Shown here: positions 24,142-32,069 of the stretch, piece after piece
Layout of the letters: each line of letters opens with the position of its first letter
Position numbering within the stretch: position 1 is the first letter of the stretch
DNA from: Streptomyces sp. CB02980
Lineage (GTDB): Bacteria > Actinomycetota > Actinomycetes > Streptomycetales > Streptomycetaceae
Length of the DNA stretch: 64,000 nt
Assembly (NCBI RefSeq): GCF_014451325.2
Contig: NZ_JACSCH020000008.1
Span: 62,001-126,000 of the forward strand
Direction of reading: 5' to 3'
The notes under the pieces: model-generated
Databases searched by the model: none
The model's input: the letters and a program-made list of their open reading frames with translations, nothing else
What the model was told of the DNA's origin: nothing
Translations under genes and position numbers: made by a program

Positions 24142-24612
24142 TCAGGCCTCCTGAGGGGCCGTCGGCCCCGCGGTCGTCCAGCCCGGTGCCCGGACGTGGG
24201 CGGTGAGGGTGTCGCGGTCGGCCTCGTCCCCGCAGTGGGCGCAGACGATCCGGGGGCTGAGGACCTCGCCGCACCGGTGTTCGAGGACGACCGGGCGGTC
24301 GTCGGCATTGAGGTGGCGGTCGCCCCAGGCCATCAGCGTCACCAGGACCGGCTGGAGCTCCTCGCCGGCAGCCGTGGCCCGGTACTCGAAGCGCTGGGGG
24401 CGTTCGCTGTACTGCACCTTCTCCAGGATTCCGGCCTCGACGAGCCGCTTGAGGCGGGTGGTGAGGATGTCGCGGGGCGCGCCGGTGTTGCGGGCGATCC
24501 GGTCGAAGCGTCGCACGCCGAGGGAGACCTCGCGGAGCACGAGCAGGGAGTACTTCTCGCCGACGAGCGCCAGGGTGTCGGCGATCGAGCAGGGGCGGGG
24601 TGCGGCCTTCAT
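24142..24612 (-). CDS. HxlR-family transcriptional regulator
   Basis: 156 residues. Winged helix of the HxlR/MarR-like type: CSIADTLALVGEKYSLLVLRE (about 8-28; the N-terminal cysteine is conserved in redox-sensing members), RFDRIARNTGAPRDILTTRL, then the wing. After about residue 100 there is an extension with H..C..C..C (LEHRCGEVLSPRIVCAHCGD) that looks like a zinc knuckle. Divergent from a thiolase gene with three related dyads between the two, so it most likely represses the thiolase and itself, perhaps in response to an electrophile or metal/redox signal. Spacing to uppP is 81 bp. Confidence 0.88.
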   Translation of the reverse strand: MKAAPRPCSIADTLALVGEKYSLLVLREVSLGVRRFDRIARNTGAPRDILTTRLKRLVEAGILEKVQYSERPQRFEYRATAAGEELQPVLVTLMAWGDRHLNADDRPVVLEHRCGEVLSPRIVCAHCGDEADRDTLTAHVRAPGWTTAGPTAPQEA

Positions 24613-24645
24613 GGGGACAAGCCTAGGGCAGCGCGGGCCCAGTTG

Positions 24646-24660
24646 GTTGGGAAATCCAAC
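24646..24660. promoter_or_regulatory. HxlR site 1: GTTGG-N5-CCAAC
   Basis: Perfect 5-bp arms around 5 nt, close to the HxlR start. It can also pair as GTTGG-N9-CCAAC using 24642-24646. Same geometry as site 2. Confidence 0.6.
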
Positions 24661-24676
24661 TCACCATCTCTCATGA

Positions 24677-24691
24677 GTTTGAAAAGCAAAC
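24677..24691. promoter_or_regulatory. HxlR site 2: GTTTG-N5-CAAAC
   Basis: Perfect dyad with the same 5-5-5 layout, centre 31 bp from site 1 (about three helical turns). Confidence 0.65.
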
Positions 24692-24716
24692 CTACTGGGC
24701 TATGTTACCGATGAGT

Positions 24717-24735
24717 GTTGGTCCACTTATCCAAC
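24717..24735. promoter_or_regulatory. HxlR site 3: GTTGG-N9-CCAAC
   Basis: Perfect arms with a 9-nt centre, 42 bp (about four turns) from site 2 and 13 bp before the thiolase ATG. Confidence 0.6.
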
Positions 24736-24748
24736 TCAGGAGCCTGTC

Positions 24749-25918
24749 ATGCGCGACGCCGTCATCGTCGAAGCCGTCCGGACGCCGATAGGAAAGGGCA
24801 AGACGGGCGGAGCCCTGTCCCATGTCCACCCCGTCGCCCTGCTCTCGCACACCCTGCGTGCCCTGATCGAGCGCAGCGGCATCGACCCCGCCCTCGTCGA
24901 CGACGTGATCGGCGGCACCGTCGACCAGGTCGGCGAGCAGGCCATGAACACCACCCGCTACGCCTGGCTGGGTGCCGGGTTCCCCGAGTCCGTGCCCGCC
25001 ACCACCGTCGACCGGCAGTGCGGCTCCTCCCAGCAGGCCGTGCACTTCGCCGCCCAGGGCGTGCTCTCGGGGGCGTACGACATCGCCGTCGCCTGCGGCG
25101 TCGAGTCCATGAGCCGGGTCCCCATGTGGTCCAACGTGCCGCCCGGCGCCGACCCCTTCGGCCCCGGAGTCGCCGAGCGCTACCCCGAGGGCCTCGTCCC
25201 GCAGGGCATCAGCGCCGAACTCATCGCCGCGAAGTGGTCGATCGACCGCGAGGCCATGGACACGTTCGCCACCTCGTCGCACATCAAGGCGGCGCGTGCC
25301 CGGGCGGCCGGACTCTTCGACGCCGAGGTCGCCCCGTACGAGGACGTCCGCCGCGACGAGTCGGTGCGCCCGGCGACCACCCCCGAGATCCTCGCCGGGC
25401 TCCGGCCCTCCTTCGAGGACCCCGGCTTCGCCGAGCGCTTCCCGCAGATCGACTGGTCCGTCACCGCCGGCAACAGCAGCCCGATCAACGACGGCGCCTC
25501 CGCCGTGCTCGTCATGGCCGCCGACACCGCCGAGAGCCTCGGGCTGCGGCCCCTCGCCCGGCTGCACAGCTTCGCCGTCACCGGCTCCGACCCGCTGCTC
25601 ATGCTCACCGGCGTCATCCCCGCCACGGAGAAGGTGCTGCGGCGCTCGGGCCTCTCCCTCGCCGACATCGACCTCTTCGAGATCAACGAGGCCTTCGCCA
25701 GCGTCGTCCTCGCCTGGCAGCAGGAGACCGGCGCCGACCCTGCCAAGGTCAACGTCCACGGCGGCGCGATCGCCCTCGGCCACCCCCTCGGCGCCAGCGG
25801 CACCCGCCTCACGACCACGCTCGTCCACGCACTGCGGGCCCGGGGCGCCCGCTACGGTCTCCAGGCGATGTGCGAGGCGGGCGGCCTGGCCAACGCGATG
25901 ATCGTCGAGGCGCTCTGA
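24749..25918 (+). CDS. Acetyl-CoA acetyltransferase (thiolase)
   Basis: 389 residues, full length. Thiolase landmarks: nucleophilic cysteine in VDRQCGSSQQAVHFAA (about 91), NGDG-like SSPINDGASAVLVM (about 248), the HEAF-equivalent INEAFASV (about 312), GGAIALGHPLGASGTR (about 335) and the final active-site cysteine in QAMCEAGGLANAMI. It should interconvert acetyl-CoA and acyl-CoA by Claisen condensation or thiolysis. Regulated, by inference, by the divergent HxlR protein. Not linked to other beta-oxidation genes. The TVP38 gene is convergent 20 bp away. Confidence 0.92.
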   Translation: MRDAVIVEAVRTPIGKGKTGGALSHVHPVALLSHTLRALIERSGIDPALVDDVIGGTVDQVGEQAMNTTRYAWLGAGFPESVPATTVDRQCGSSQQAVHFAAQGVLSGAYDIAVACGVESMSRVPMWSNVPPGADPFGPGVAERYPEGLVPQGISAELIAAKWSIDREAMDTFATSSHIKAARARAAGLFDAEVAPYEDVRRDESVRPATTPEILAGLRPSFEDPGFAERFPQIDWSVTAGNSSPINDGASAVLVMAADTAESLGLRPLARLHSFAVTGSDPLLMLTGVIPATEKVLRRSGLSLADIDLFEINEAFASVVLAWQQETGADPAKVNVHGGAIALGHPLGASGTRLTTTLVHALRARGARYGLQAMCEAGGLANAMIVEAL

Positions 25919-25938
25919 GCCCAGCGGCTCGACACCCC

Positions 25939-26700
25939 CTAGTGCGGGCTGCCCACCGTCTCGGGCGTCTGCTCCGGCTCCGGTGCCACCGCCGGAGCCG
26001 GTGCCCGCAGGTGGTGCCGCTTGCGCCAGGCGACCACGGCGGCCGCCACGGCGGACAGGGCGATGAACCCCGCAGAGACGAGGAACGCGGGGGAGCCGGG
26101 TTCTCCCGCCTGCGCCCCCGCCACGACGTACGCCGCCGTGTTGGGCACCGAGCCGAGCGCCGTCGCCACCAGGAACGGCACGTACCCCATCCGGGAGACG
26201 GCGGCGCAGTAGTTGGCCGCCGCGAACGGCACCCCGGGGAACAGCCGGATCGCCAGCATCGAACGGAACCCGTGCCGGCTGAGCTGTCCGTCTGCCGCCG
26301 TCAGCCAGCGGCCCCGCAGCATCGGCCGCAGCGCCTCCTGCCCCAGGAAGCGGCCGAGGGTGAAGGAGATCCCGGCGCCGAGCACCGTCCCCGCGATCGC
26401 CGCCGTCAGACCGAAGGCCGAGCCGAAGAGCGCGCCCGCCGCCAGATTGAGTACCGGACGCGGGACGAACGCCGCCGTGCACACGCCGTACGCCAGACCG
26501 AAGAGCATCACCGCGCCCGTGCCGTCCGTCTGCTCGGGCCAGCCCGAGGAGAGCAGCCGCTGCGGCTCGAACAGCACGACGAGGGCCGCCGCGGTGAGCA
26601 GCAGCAGCGCGAGCATCGAGAGCCGTGCGCGGGGCGCGAGCAGGGCCCGGGAGCAGCGGAGGGCGAGGGAGCCCGGCGGCCGGGGCACGGGAGCGAGCAT
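25939..26700 (-). CDS. TVP38/TMEM64-family (VTT domain) membrane protein
   Basis: 253 residues. Several membrane helices (about 28-45, 62-80, 85-110, 165-190, 205-225) surround the VTT/SNARE-associated core: RPVLNLAAGALFG, GAGISFTLGRFLGQE and RLFPGVPFAAANYCAAVSRM with the conserved phenylalanine-proline region. The tail is proline/glutamate-rich and cytosolic. Related proteins act as lipid scramblases or membrane-homeostasis factors. Convergent with thiolase, divergent from the DNA alkylation repair gene. Confidence 0.85.
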   Translation of the reverse strand: MLAPVPRPPGSLALRCSRALLAPRARLSMLALLLLTAAALVVLFEPQRLLSSGWPEQTDGTGAVMLFGLAYGVCTAAFVPRPVLNLAAGALFGSAFGLTAAIAGTVLGAGISFTLGRFLGQEALRPMLRGRWLTAADGQLSRHGFRSMLAIRLFPGVPFAAANYCAAVSRMGYVPFLVATALGSVPNTAAYVVAGAQAGEPGSPAFLVSAGFIALSAVAAAVVAWRKRHHLRAPAPAVAPEPEQTPETVGSPH

Positions 26701-26790
26701 TCGGGGAGAGTAACGGACGCGTCCGTATGATCGCCGTAATGTGCGTCATGTCCCGCCTGGCGAACAGCCCATGGCCTCGGCGCACAACTC

Positions 26791-26880
26791 ACGACCCCGG
26801 GCGGCCAGCCCACGACCCGGGGAGGACAGCCCACGCCCCCGGGCGGACGGTGACCCAGGGCGGACAGCCCACGACACGGA
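26791..26880 (+). repeat. 21-bp degenerate tandem repeat upstream of the alkylation repair gene
   Basis: Units beginning ACGACC/ACGCCC and ending CAGCCC at 26791, 26812, 26833 (expanded to 38 bp) and a partial unit at 26871. The period equals seven codons and the array is in frame with the downstream gene, reading RPRAASP, RPGEDSP, RPRADGD, so it could be an N-terminal extension or leader. Confidence 0.55.
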
Positions 26881-26887
26881 GGGCCCC

Positions 26888-27613
26888 ATGACCGAGACCG
26901 TGCCGACGGCCGGCGGCCCCGCCGGCATCCCCGACAGCGCCCTCGCCGACACCCTTCTCGAGCGGCTCACCACCGTCTACCCGGCCGCGGGGAACCCCTT
27001 CCGGGCGCAGGAGATGGTCGCGTACATGAAGGGTGTCGCCCCCTTCCTCGGGCTGCGCACCCCCGAACGCCGGGCCTTGTCCCGCACCATCCTCGACGGC
27101 ACCCCCCGCCCGGACGAGCAGGACTGCGCCGCCGTCGCCCTGCGCTGTTTCGCGCTGCCCGAGCGCGAGTACCACTACTTCGCCGTCGACTATCTGCGCC
27201 GCCATGTGACGCGCTGCTCGTCCGGATTCCTGCCCGTCGCCCGCCGGCTCGTCACCACCGTCTCCTGGTGGGACACGGTCGACCACATCGCCGCCCATGT
27301 CGTCGGCGGTCTGGTCGCGGCCGATCCCGCCCTGGGCGACCGCATGGACGAGTGGATCGAGGACGAGGACCTGTGGGTGGCCCGGACGGCGATCCTCCAC
27401 CAGCTGCGGTTCAAGGGTGCCACCGACGCGGACCGTCTCTTCGCCCACTGTCTGCGCCGTGCCGCCGACACCGACTTCTTCCTCCGCAAGGCCATCGGCT
27501 GGAGCCTGCGCGAGTACGGCAAGACGGCTCCGGCCGAGGTCGGCGCCTTCGTCGCCGCGCACACCACCCGGCTCTCACCGCTCTCGGTCCGCGAGGCCCT
27601 CAAGCACCTCTGA
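26888..27613 (+). CDS. DNA alkylation repair protein (AlkD-like HEAT fold)
   Basis: 241 residues from ATG 26888 with GGAGGG 4 nt upstream. The frame is open to 26741, and the upstream part is a repeat-rich segment (see separate entry), so a longer form is possible. All-helical HEAT-like fold with AlkD hallmarks: EMVAYMKGVAPFLGLRTPERRAL, RRLVTTVSWWDTVDHIAAHVVG (substrate-pocket WWD-type motif) and RKAIGWSLREYGKTAP near the C-terminus. AlkD excises positively charged alkylated purines without base flipping. Cytosolic. The spermidine-synthase-like gene follows on the same strand after 126 bp. Confidence 0.9.
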   Translation: MTETVPTAGGPAGIPDSALADTLLERLTTVYPAAGNPFRAQEMVAYMKGVAPFLGLRTPERRALSRTILDGTPRPDEQDCAAVALRCFALPEREYHYFAVDYLRRHVTRCSSGFLPVARRLVTTVSWWDTVDHIAAHVVGGLVAADPALGDRMDEWIEDEDLWVARTAILHQLRFKGATDADRLFAHCLRRAADTDFFLRKAIGWSLREYGKTAPAEVGAFVAAHTTRLSPLSVREALKHL

Positions 27614-27620
27614 GCGAGCC

Positions 27621-27724
27621 GGGACCGTCCAGGACGACCCAGGACCGTCCAGGACCGCGGGGACGGCGCCGACCGTCTCCCCCCCCGTCTCTCCCACCAC
27701 CCCGATCGTCTCTCCCACCGCCCC
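27621..27724. repeat. Two short direct repeats in the gap after the alkylation repair gene
   Basis: GGACCGTCCAGGAC recurs about 20 bp apart (27622, 27642), and CGTCTCTCCCACC recurs with a 21-bp period (27686 and 27707). Low-complexity spacer; no function assigned. Confidence 0.5.
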
Positions 27725-27727
27725 CTG

Positions 27728-27733
27728 CACAAT
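27728..27733 (+). promoter_or_regulatory. -10 hexamer CACAAT, probable leaderless start of the spermidine-synthase-like gene
   Basis: CACAAT ends 6 nt before the GTG at 27740; the sequence between has no ribosome site. Confidence 0.4.
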
Positions 27734-27739
27734 GAGAGC

Positions 27740-28585
27740 GTGAACGAGCAGATTCCCGTCATCCGTGAGGTTGACCAGGGCACCGCGCGCCTCATGCCCG
27801 ATGTGGACCGGGAGCGGGCCTGGCTGCTCACGGTCGACGGCGCGCCCCAGTCGTACGTCGACCTCGACGACCCGGCGTACCTGGAGTTCGAGTACGCGCG
27901 CCGACTCGCCCATGTCGTCGACGGTGCCGCCGACGACGGCGAGCCGCTGGACGTCCTGCACCTCGGCGGAGGGGCGCTCTCCCTGCCGCGCTACGTGGCC
28001 GTCAGCCGGCCCGGCTCGCGCCAGGACGTGGTCGAGGCCGACCGGGGGCTGCTCGCGCTCGTCGCCGAACACCTGCCGCTGCCCGAGGGGTCCGGGATCA
28101 CCGTGCACGGTGCGGACGCCCGGCGCTGGCTGGAGGCGGCCCCCGCCGCCTCGGCCGACCTCGTCGTCGGCGATGTCTTCGGCGGCTCCCGCGTGCCCGC
28201 CCACCTCACGTCCGTGGAGTACGCGCGCGAGGTCCGGCGCGTCCTGCGACCCGACGGCATCTACGCCGCCAACCTGGCCGACGGGGCGCCCTTCGCGTTC
28301 CTCCGCTCCCAGCTCGCCACCTTCGCGGCCGTCTTCCCCGAGCTCGCGCTGGTCGCCGAACCGTCCGTGCTGCGCGGCCGCCGCTTCGGGAACGCGGTCC
28401 TGGTGGCCTCCGGCCGTGAGATCGACACCGCGCACCTCGCCCGCCGGGCCGCGGCGGACGCCTTCCCCGCGCGCGTGGAGCACGGGGACACGCTCGACCG
28501 GTTCACCGGCGCCGCGGCACCGGTCCTCGACGCCGGGGCCGTCCCGTCACCCGTTCCGCCGGAGGGCGCCTTCGGCATCGGCTGA
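27740..28585 (+). CDS. Spermidine-synthase-like methyltransferase-fold protein
   Basis: 281 residues from GTG 27740. Rossmann core of the polyamine aminopropyltransferase family: SYVDLDDPAYLEFEYARR near the N-terminus, VLHLGGGALSLPRYV (about 73-87, nucleotide loop), QDVVEADRGLL (acidic strand-2 end) and DLVVGDVFGGSRVPAHLTS (about 142-160). Usual amine-binding residues cannot be confirmed, so it may be a related methyltransferase rather than a true aminopropyltransferase. Its last 39 bp overlap the antisense end of the MFS gene. Confidence 0.8.
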   Translation: MNEQIPVIREVDQGTARLMPDVDRERAWLLTVDGAPQSYVDLDDPAYLEFEYARRLAHVVDGAADDGEPLDVLHLGGGALSLPRYVAVSRPGSRQDVVEADRGLLALVAEHLPLPEGSGITVHGADARRWLEAAPAASADLVVGDVFGGSRVPAHLTSVEYAREVRRVLRPDGIYAANLADGAPFAFLRSQLATFAAVFPELALVAEPSVLRGRRFGNAVLVASGREIDTAHLARRAAADAFPARVEHGDTLDRFTGAAAPVLDAGAVPSPVPPEGAFGIG

Positions 28586-29956
28586 GGCACCGGCTGAGGC
28601 ATCGGCCGGGACATCGGCCGAAGCGGGGGCGGCTGCGAGAGGCACGGCTGTCGGAGCCGGTACGGAGCCGGAGGCGGCGGCCGGCGCGGTCGAGCCGACC
28701 GGCTCCTTCGTGTGCGGACGCCGGGTCAGATTCCGTACGTCCGGCACCAGCAGGACGAGCGCGGTGACCAGCACCATCAGCCCCGCCGCGCCCCACAGCG
28801 CCGTGCTCCGGCCGAAGGAGTCCTCCGCCGGGCCCGCGAGCGCCGTCGTCAGCGGCAGCAGGGCCGTCGAGCCGAACCAGTCGTAGGCCGACACCCGGGA
28901 CAGCTTCTCCTCCGGGATCTCCTGGTGCATCGTCGTCATCCACGAGACGCCGAAGACCTCGATGGCCACACCGCTGACGAACATCGCCGCCGTGAGCCCC
29001 ACCGCGTCGAGCGGTACGGCGAGCGCCGCCGACGGCAGCGCGATCGGGAAGACGCAGAGCGTGCCGACGAACAGCAGCCGGCGCGGTTTCCAGCGGGCCA
29101 TCAGGACGGCGCCCGCGAGCGTTCCCACCCCGTACGCGGCGAGCGCGATGCCCCAGGGACGCGCGCCGCCCAGCTCGGCCTTGGCCACCAGCGGCCCGTA
29201 CACCGACTCGACCGCCCCGATCAGCCCGACCACGACGGAGAACTGGGCGACGATCGACCACAGCCAGGGCCGGCCGATGAACTCGTGCCAGCCCTCCCGC
29301 AGATCGGCGAAGAGACCGCCGCCGGGAGCGCGCTCGGGGATGCCGCTCACGTCCAGGAACGCGCGCAGCCCGCCCGCGACCGCGAAGGCGACGGCGTCGA
29401 TCAGGAGGACCCAGCCGGGTCCGACGAAGGCGACGAGGGCGCCGCCGAGCGCCGCGCCGCCGATGGACGCGCCGTGCATGGCCATCCGGTAGACGGCGAA
29501 GGCGCGGCTCGCCTGCTCCCCCGTGACGCTGGACATCAGCATGCCCTCGGCCGCCGGGTTGAAGAAGGCCTGCCCGGTGCCGCAGAGCGCGGTGAGCATC
29601 ATCATCTGCCAGATCTGGGCCGTGCCCGCGAGCACGAGGGCGGCGAAGACGGCCTGTGAGACGCAGTTGAGGACGTTGGCGGCGACCATCACCCGGTGCC
29701 GGGGCACCCGGTCGGCGATCGCGCCGCCGATCAGCAGGAAGAGGACGAGCGGCAGGAACCGTGCCATCGCCACGAGTCCCACGTCGCCGGCGTCGCCACC
29801 GGTCTCGAACACCGCCCAGGTCGTGGCGATCAGCGCGCCGTGCGTGCCGAGGTTGGTCACGATGGTGGCGGCGGTCAGGAGGACGTAGTTGCGTCCGGCC
29901 CACTCGGGGCGGCGCGAACCGAGGGGGGCGCGGTGGGGGGCGGCGGGACTGTTCAC
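28547..29956 (-). CDS. Major facilitator superfamily transporter
   Basis: 469 residues from GTG 29956 (AGGGA 10 nt upstream); TTG at 29992 would add 12 residues without a better site. Twelve predicted helices, the MFS motif GGAIADRVPRHRVMV (about 85) between helices 2 and 3, and a long alanine/serine cytosolic tail (about 45 residues, ASADVPADASAGAS). Resembles drug-efflux/macrolide-efflux-type MFS with the enterobactin-exporter style half symmetry. Substrate unknown. Confidence 0.88.
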   Translation of the reverse strand: MNSPAAPHRAPLGSRRPEWAGRNYVLLTAATIVTNLGTHGALIATTWAVFETGGDAGDVGLVAMARFLPLVLFLLIGGAIADRVPRHRVMVAANVLNCVSQAVFAALVLAGTAQIWQMMMLTALCGTGQAFFNPAAEGMLMSSVTGEQASRAFAVYRMAMHGASIGGAALGGALVAFVGPGWVLLIDAVAFAVAGGLRAFLDVSGIPERAPGGGLFADLREGWHEFIGRPWLWSIVAQFSVVVGLIGAVESVYGPLVAKAELGGARPWGIALAAYGVGTLAGAVLMARWKPRRLLFVGTLCVFPIALPSAALAVPLDAVGLTAAMFVSGVAIEVFGVSWMTTMHQEIPEEKLSRVSAYDWFGSTALLPLTTALAGPAEDSFGRSTALWGAAGLMVLVTALVLLVPDVRNLTRRPHTKEPVGSTAPAAASGSVPAPTAVPLAAAPASADVPADASAGASADAEGALRRNG

Positions 29957-30072
29957 CCCGGGACTATCCCTGGCGGGCCGCTCCTGTGCCAACCCGATAT
30001 TCGGACGGGGCGCCCTGGGCGCCGGACCGGGGCCCGGAGGCGCCGGCCCGGGGCGGCCCGTAGGGAGTTCCG

Positions 30073-30123
30073 GACGGGGCGACCCCGGCGCGTGGACGGA
30101 CCACGTGCCGGGGCCGCCCCGTC
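30073..30123 (-). terminator. Long hairpin terminator of the DUF8017 gene
   Basis: About 23 paired positions with one mismatch and one wobble around a 5-nt loop (inner arms GCGTGG/CCACGT, outer CGGGGCG/CGCCCCG), 20 bp beyond the stop at 30144. Confidence 0.75.
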
Positions 30124-30143
30124 GAATGTCGCATCGGGTCCGG

Positions 30144-31313
30144 TCAGGACTGCGGCGCGAGCCGGACCGTCGACAGGATCTGCTTGATGGTGGCGTCCGG
30201 CAGCTCGTCCTTGACGCCGTCGGCCCCGTACAGCACCCAGGTCGAGAAGTCGCCCTTGGCGTTCTTGAAGGTGAAGGCGATCGACTTGCCGTCCGTCTCG
30301 CACTTGTTGCGCTTCTTGACGCCCGGCGCCGTCGCCATCGCCATGTGGCCGGTGAGGCCGGACTTCGTCTTGTACGGCACCGGCTTGGTGATCTTGATGG
30401 TGCTCTGCGGCATGTGCTGGGCGTAGCCGCCCCACACCCACGTGCCGGCTTCGCTGCGCGAGGCGTCCGCGGTGTTCTTGGCGCCCTGGCCGCCCTTGGT
30501 GCCGGCGGTGCTCAGGCCCCAGGTCTCCATCGTGCCGTTCTTGTCGGTGTCGTACGTGCACCACTCGCTCTTGAGGCGCGACGGCGACGACATGGTGACG
30601 AGCGGGCTGCCGTCGTTCTTCTTCTCGTCCTCGAAGAAGGTGATCATGCCCGGCTTCAGTACCTGCCACTCGGGCGGTACGTCGAAAAGGGTGCCGTACT
30701 TCGGGTTGTAGACGACCTTCCAGCCGGGGATCGTCGGCTGCTGGGCAGCCCCGTCACGCGGGTTGGCGATCCCGGACGGGGAGTCGCTCGGCTCCGTGGA
30801 GGGGACCGTCGACGGGTCGGCGGACGGGTCCACCGGTGCGGTGGGCGTCGTGGTCGGCTTCTGGTCGTCGGCGGTCGTCTTCTTGTCGTCGTCCTTGCCG
30901 AGGACGAGGAAGCCGGTGACACCGGCGGCGACGACCACGGCGGTCGCGGCGACGATGGCCACGAGCGTCGTCTTCTTCTTCCCGCCGTCGGGCCCGCCGG
31001 GCTGCACCGGTCCCGGCACCGCGTACTGCTGCGGAACGGTCGGCTGCTGGTACGGGTTCGGCTGGCCGTAACCCGGCTGCTGACCGTACCCCTGCTGCGG
31101 ATAGCCGGGCGGCGCCGGCGGCTGCTGCGGGTAGCCGGGCTGCGTCGGCGGCTGCTGCGGATGGCCGGGCTGCGTCGGCGGCTGCGGATACCCGGGCTGG
31201 GCAGGCGGCTGCTGATACGGGTTCGGCTGCTGGTACCCCGACTGCTGATAGGGGTTCTGATTCTGGTCCTGCGGGTTCTGCTCGCCCCCGGGCGGCTGCT
31301 GTCCTGGCCACAT
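30144..31313 (-). CDS. Pro/Gln/Tyr-rich single-pass membrane protein with DUF8017-type domain
   Basis: 389 residues from ATG 31313 (an in-frame start at 31391 lacks support). Residues 1-110 are cytosolic low-complexity with repeats such as QPGYPQQPP and QPGHPQQPP. One membrane helix follows a KKK anchor (TTLVAIVAATAVVVAAGVTG, about 114-133). Next comes a Thr/Ser/Pro linker, then a secreted C-terminal domain of about 200 residues with two cysteines (EWCTYD, RNKCET), WKVVYNPKYGTLFDVPPEWQ and final IKQILSTVRLAPQ. This layout is common in Streptomyces and resembles sensors or envelope proteins, but the function is unknown. Confidence 0.82.
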   Translation of the reverse strand: MWPGQQPPGGEQNPQDQNQNPYQQSGYQQPNPYQQPPAQPGYPQPPTQPGHPQQPPTQPGYPQQPPAPPGYPQQGYGQQPGYGQPNPYQQPTVPQQYAVPGPVQPGGPDGGKKKTTLVAIVAATAVVVAAGVTGFLVLGKDDDKKTTADDQKPTTTPTAPVDPSADPSTVPSTEPSDSPSGIANPRDGAAQQPTIPGWKVVYNPKYGTLFDVPPEWQVLKPGMITFFEDEKKNDGSPLVTMSSPSRLKSEWCTYDTDKNGTMETWGLSTAGTKGGQGAKNTADASRSEAGTWVWGGYAQHMPQSTIKITKPVPYKTKSGLTGHMAMATAPGVKKRNKCETDGKSIAFTFKNAKGDFSTWVLYGADGVKDELPDATIKQILSTVRLAPQS

Positions 31314-31407
31314 GGCCAGTAACCATAGAGGTGCGGAGGCGCCGCGACCACGCCCGCCCCCCGCACGGCGTGCGCGCGGGGGGATGGCCAAGGCTGCTAC
31401 TCGTGGG

Positions 31408-31413
31408 TAACAT
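31408..31413 (+). promoter_or_regulatory. -10 hexamer TAACAT, probable leaderless start of the DUF4442 gene
   Basis: TAACAT ends 7 nt before the ATG at 31421; no ribosome site precedes that ATG. Confidence 0.4.
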
Positions 31414-31420
31414 CACGGCC

Positions 31421-31873
31421 ATGAGCGCAGACCAGATGACCGTCGGCGAGATGCTCGCCGCCACGGTGCCCATGGCCGGAACCCTGAACCTGGAGTTCCT
31501 GGAGACCACCGCCGAGCGCGCCGTCGTGCGCCTCCCGGACCAGCCCGCCTACCACAACCACGTCGGCGGCCCGCACGCCGGAGCGATGTTCACGCTCGCC
31601 GAGTCCGCCAGTGGCGCCATCGTGCTCGCCGCGTTCGGCGACCAGCTGAGCCGCGCCGTGCCGCTCGCCGTCAAGGCCGAGATCGGCTACAAGAAGCTCG
31701 CGATGGGCGTCGTCACGGCCACCGCCACCCTGGGCCGCCCGGCCGCCGAGGTCGTCGCCGAACTCGACGCCGGGCAGCGGCCGGAGTTCCCGGTGAAGAT
31801 CGAGATCACCCGCGAGGACGGCGCCGTGACCGGCGAGATGACCGTCCTCTGGACCCTGCGCCCCAACGCCTGA
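31421..31873 (+). CDS. DUF4442 hotdog-fold thioesterase-like protein
   Basis: 150 residues from ATG 31421. Hotdog fold with the DUF4442/PaaI pattern: LPDQPAYHNHVGGPHAGAMF (about 45-64; His-rich), a long helix LAESASGAIVLAAFG and the strand set VPLAVKAEIGYKKLAMG. It probably hydrolyses acyl-CoA, but the substrate is unknown. Divergent from the DUF8017 gene. The first in-frame ATG with a plausible -10 is used; earlier starts to 31331 lie in the neighbour's leader. Confidence 0.82.
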   Translation: MSADQMTVGEMLAATVPMAGTLNLEFLETTAERAVVRLPDQPAYHNHVGGPHAGAMFTLAESASGAIVLAAFGDQLSRAVPLAVKAEIGYKKLAMGVVTATATLGRPAAEVVAELDAGQRPEFPVKIEITREDGAVTGEMTVLWTLRPNA

Positions 31874-32069
31874 CCGCGGACGCCGTGGACCGCCCCCGCA
31901 CCCCCTTCCGGAGTGCGGGGGCGGCCGCGTTCCCGGCGGCCGGCGGCACGGGCCGTCCGCCCCGACCGGGTAGGCTGCCCCGGCGTGCCCGCCGCGGTGC
32001 ACGCCGGCGCCAGGGACCCCCGACCAGGGGCCGGGCGCGGCAGGGCAGTCGAAACGGGAGGAAGCCGCG

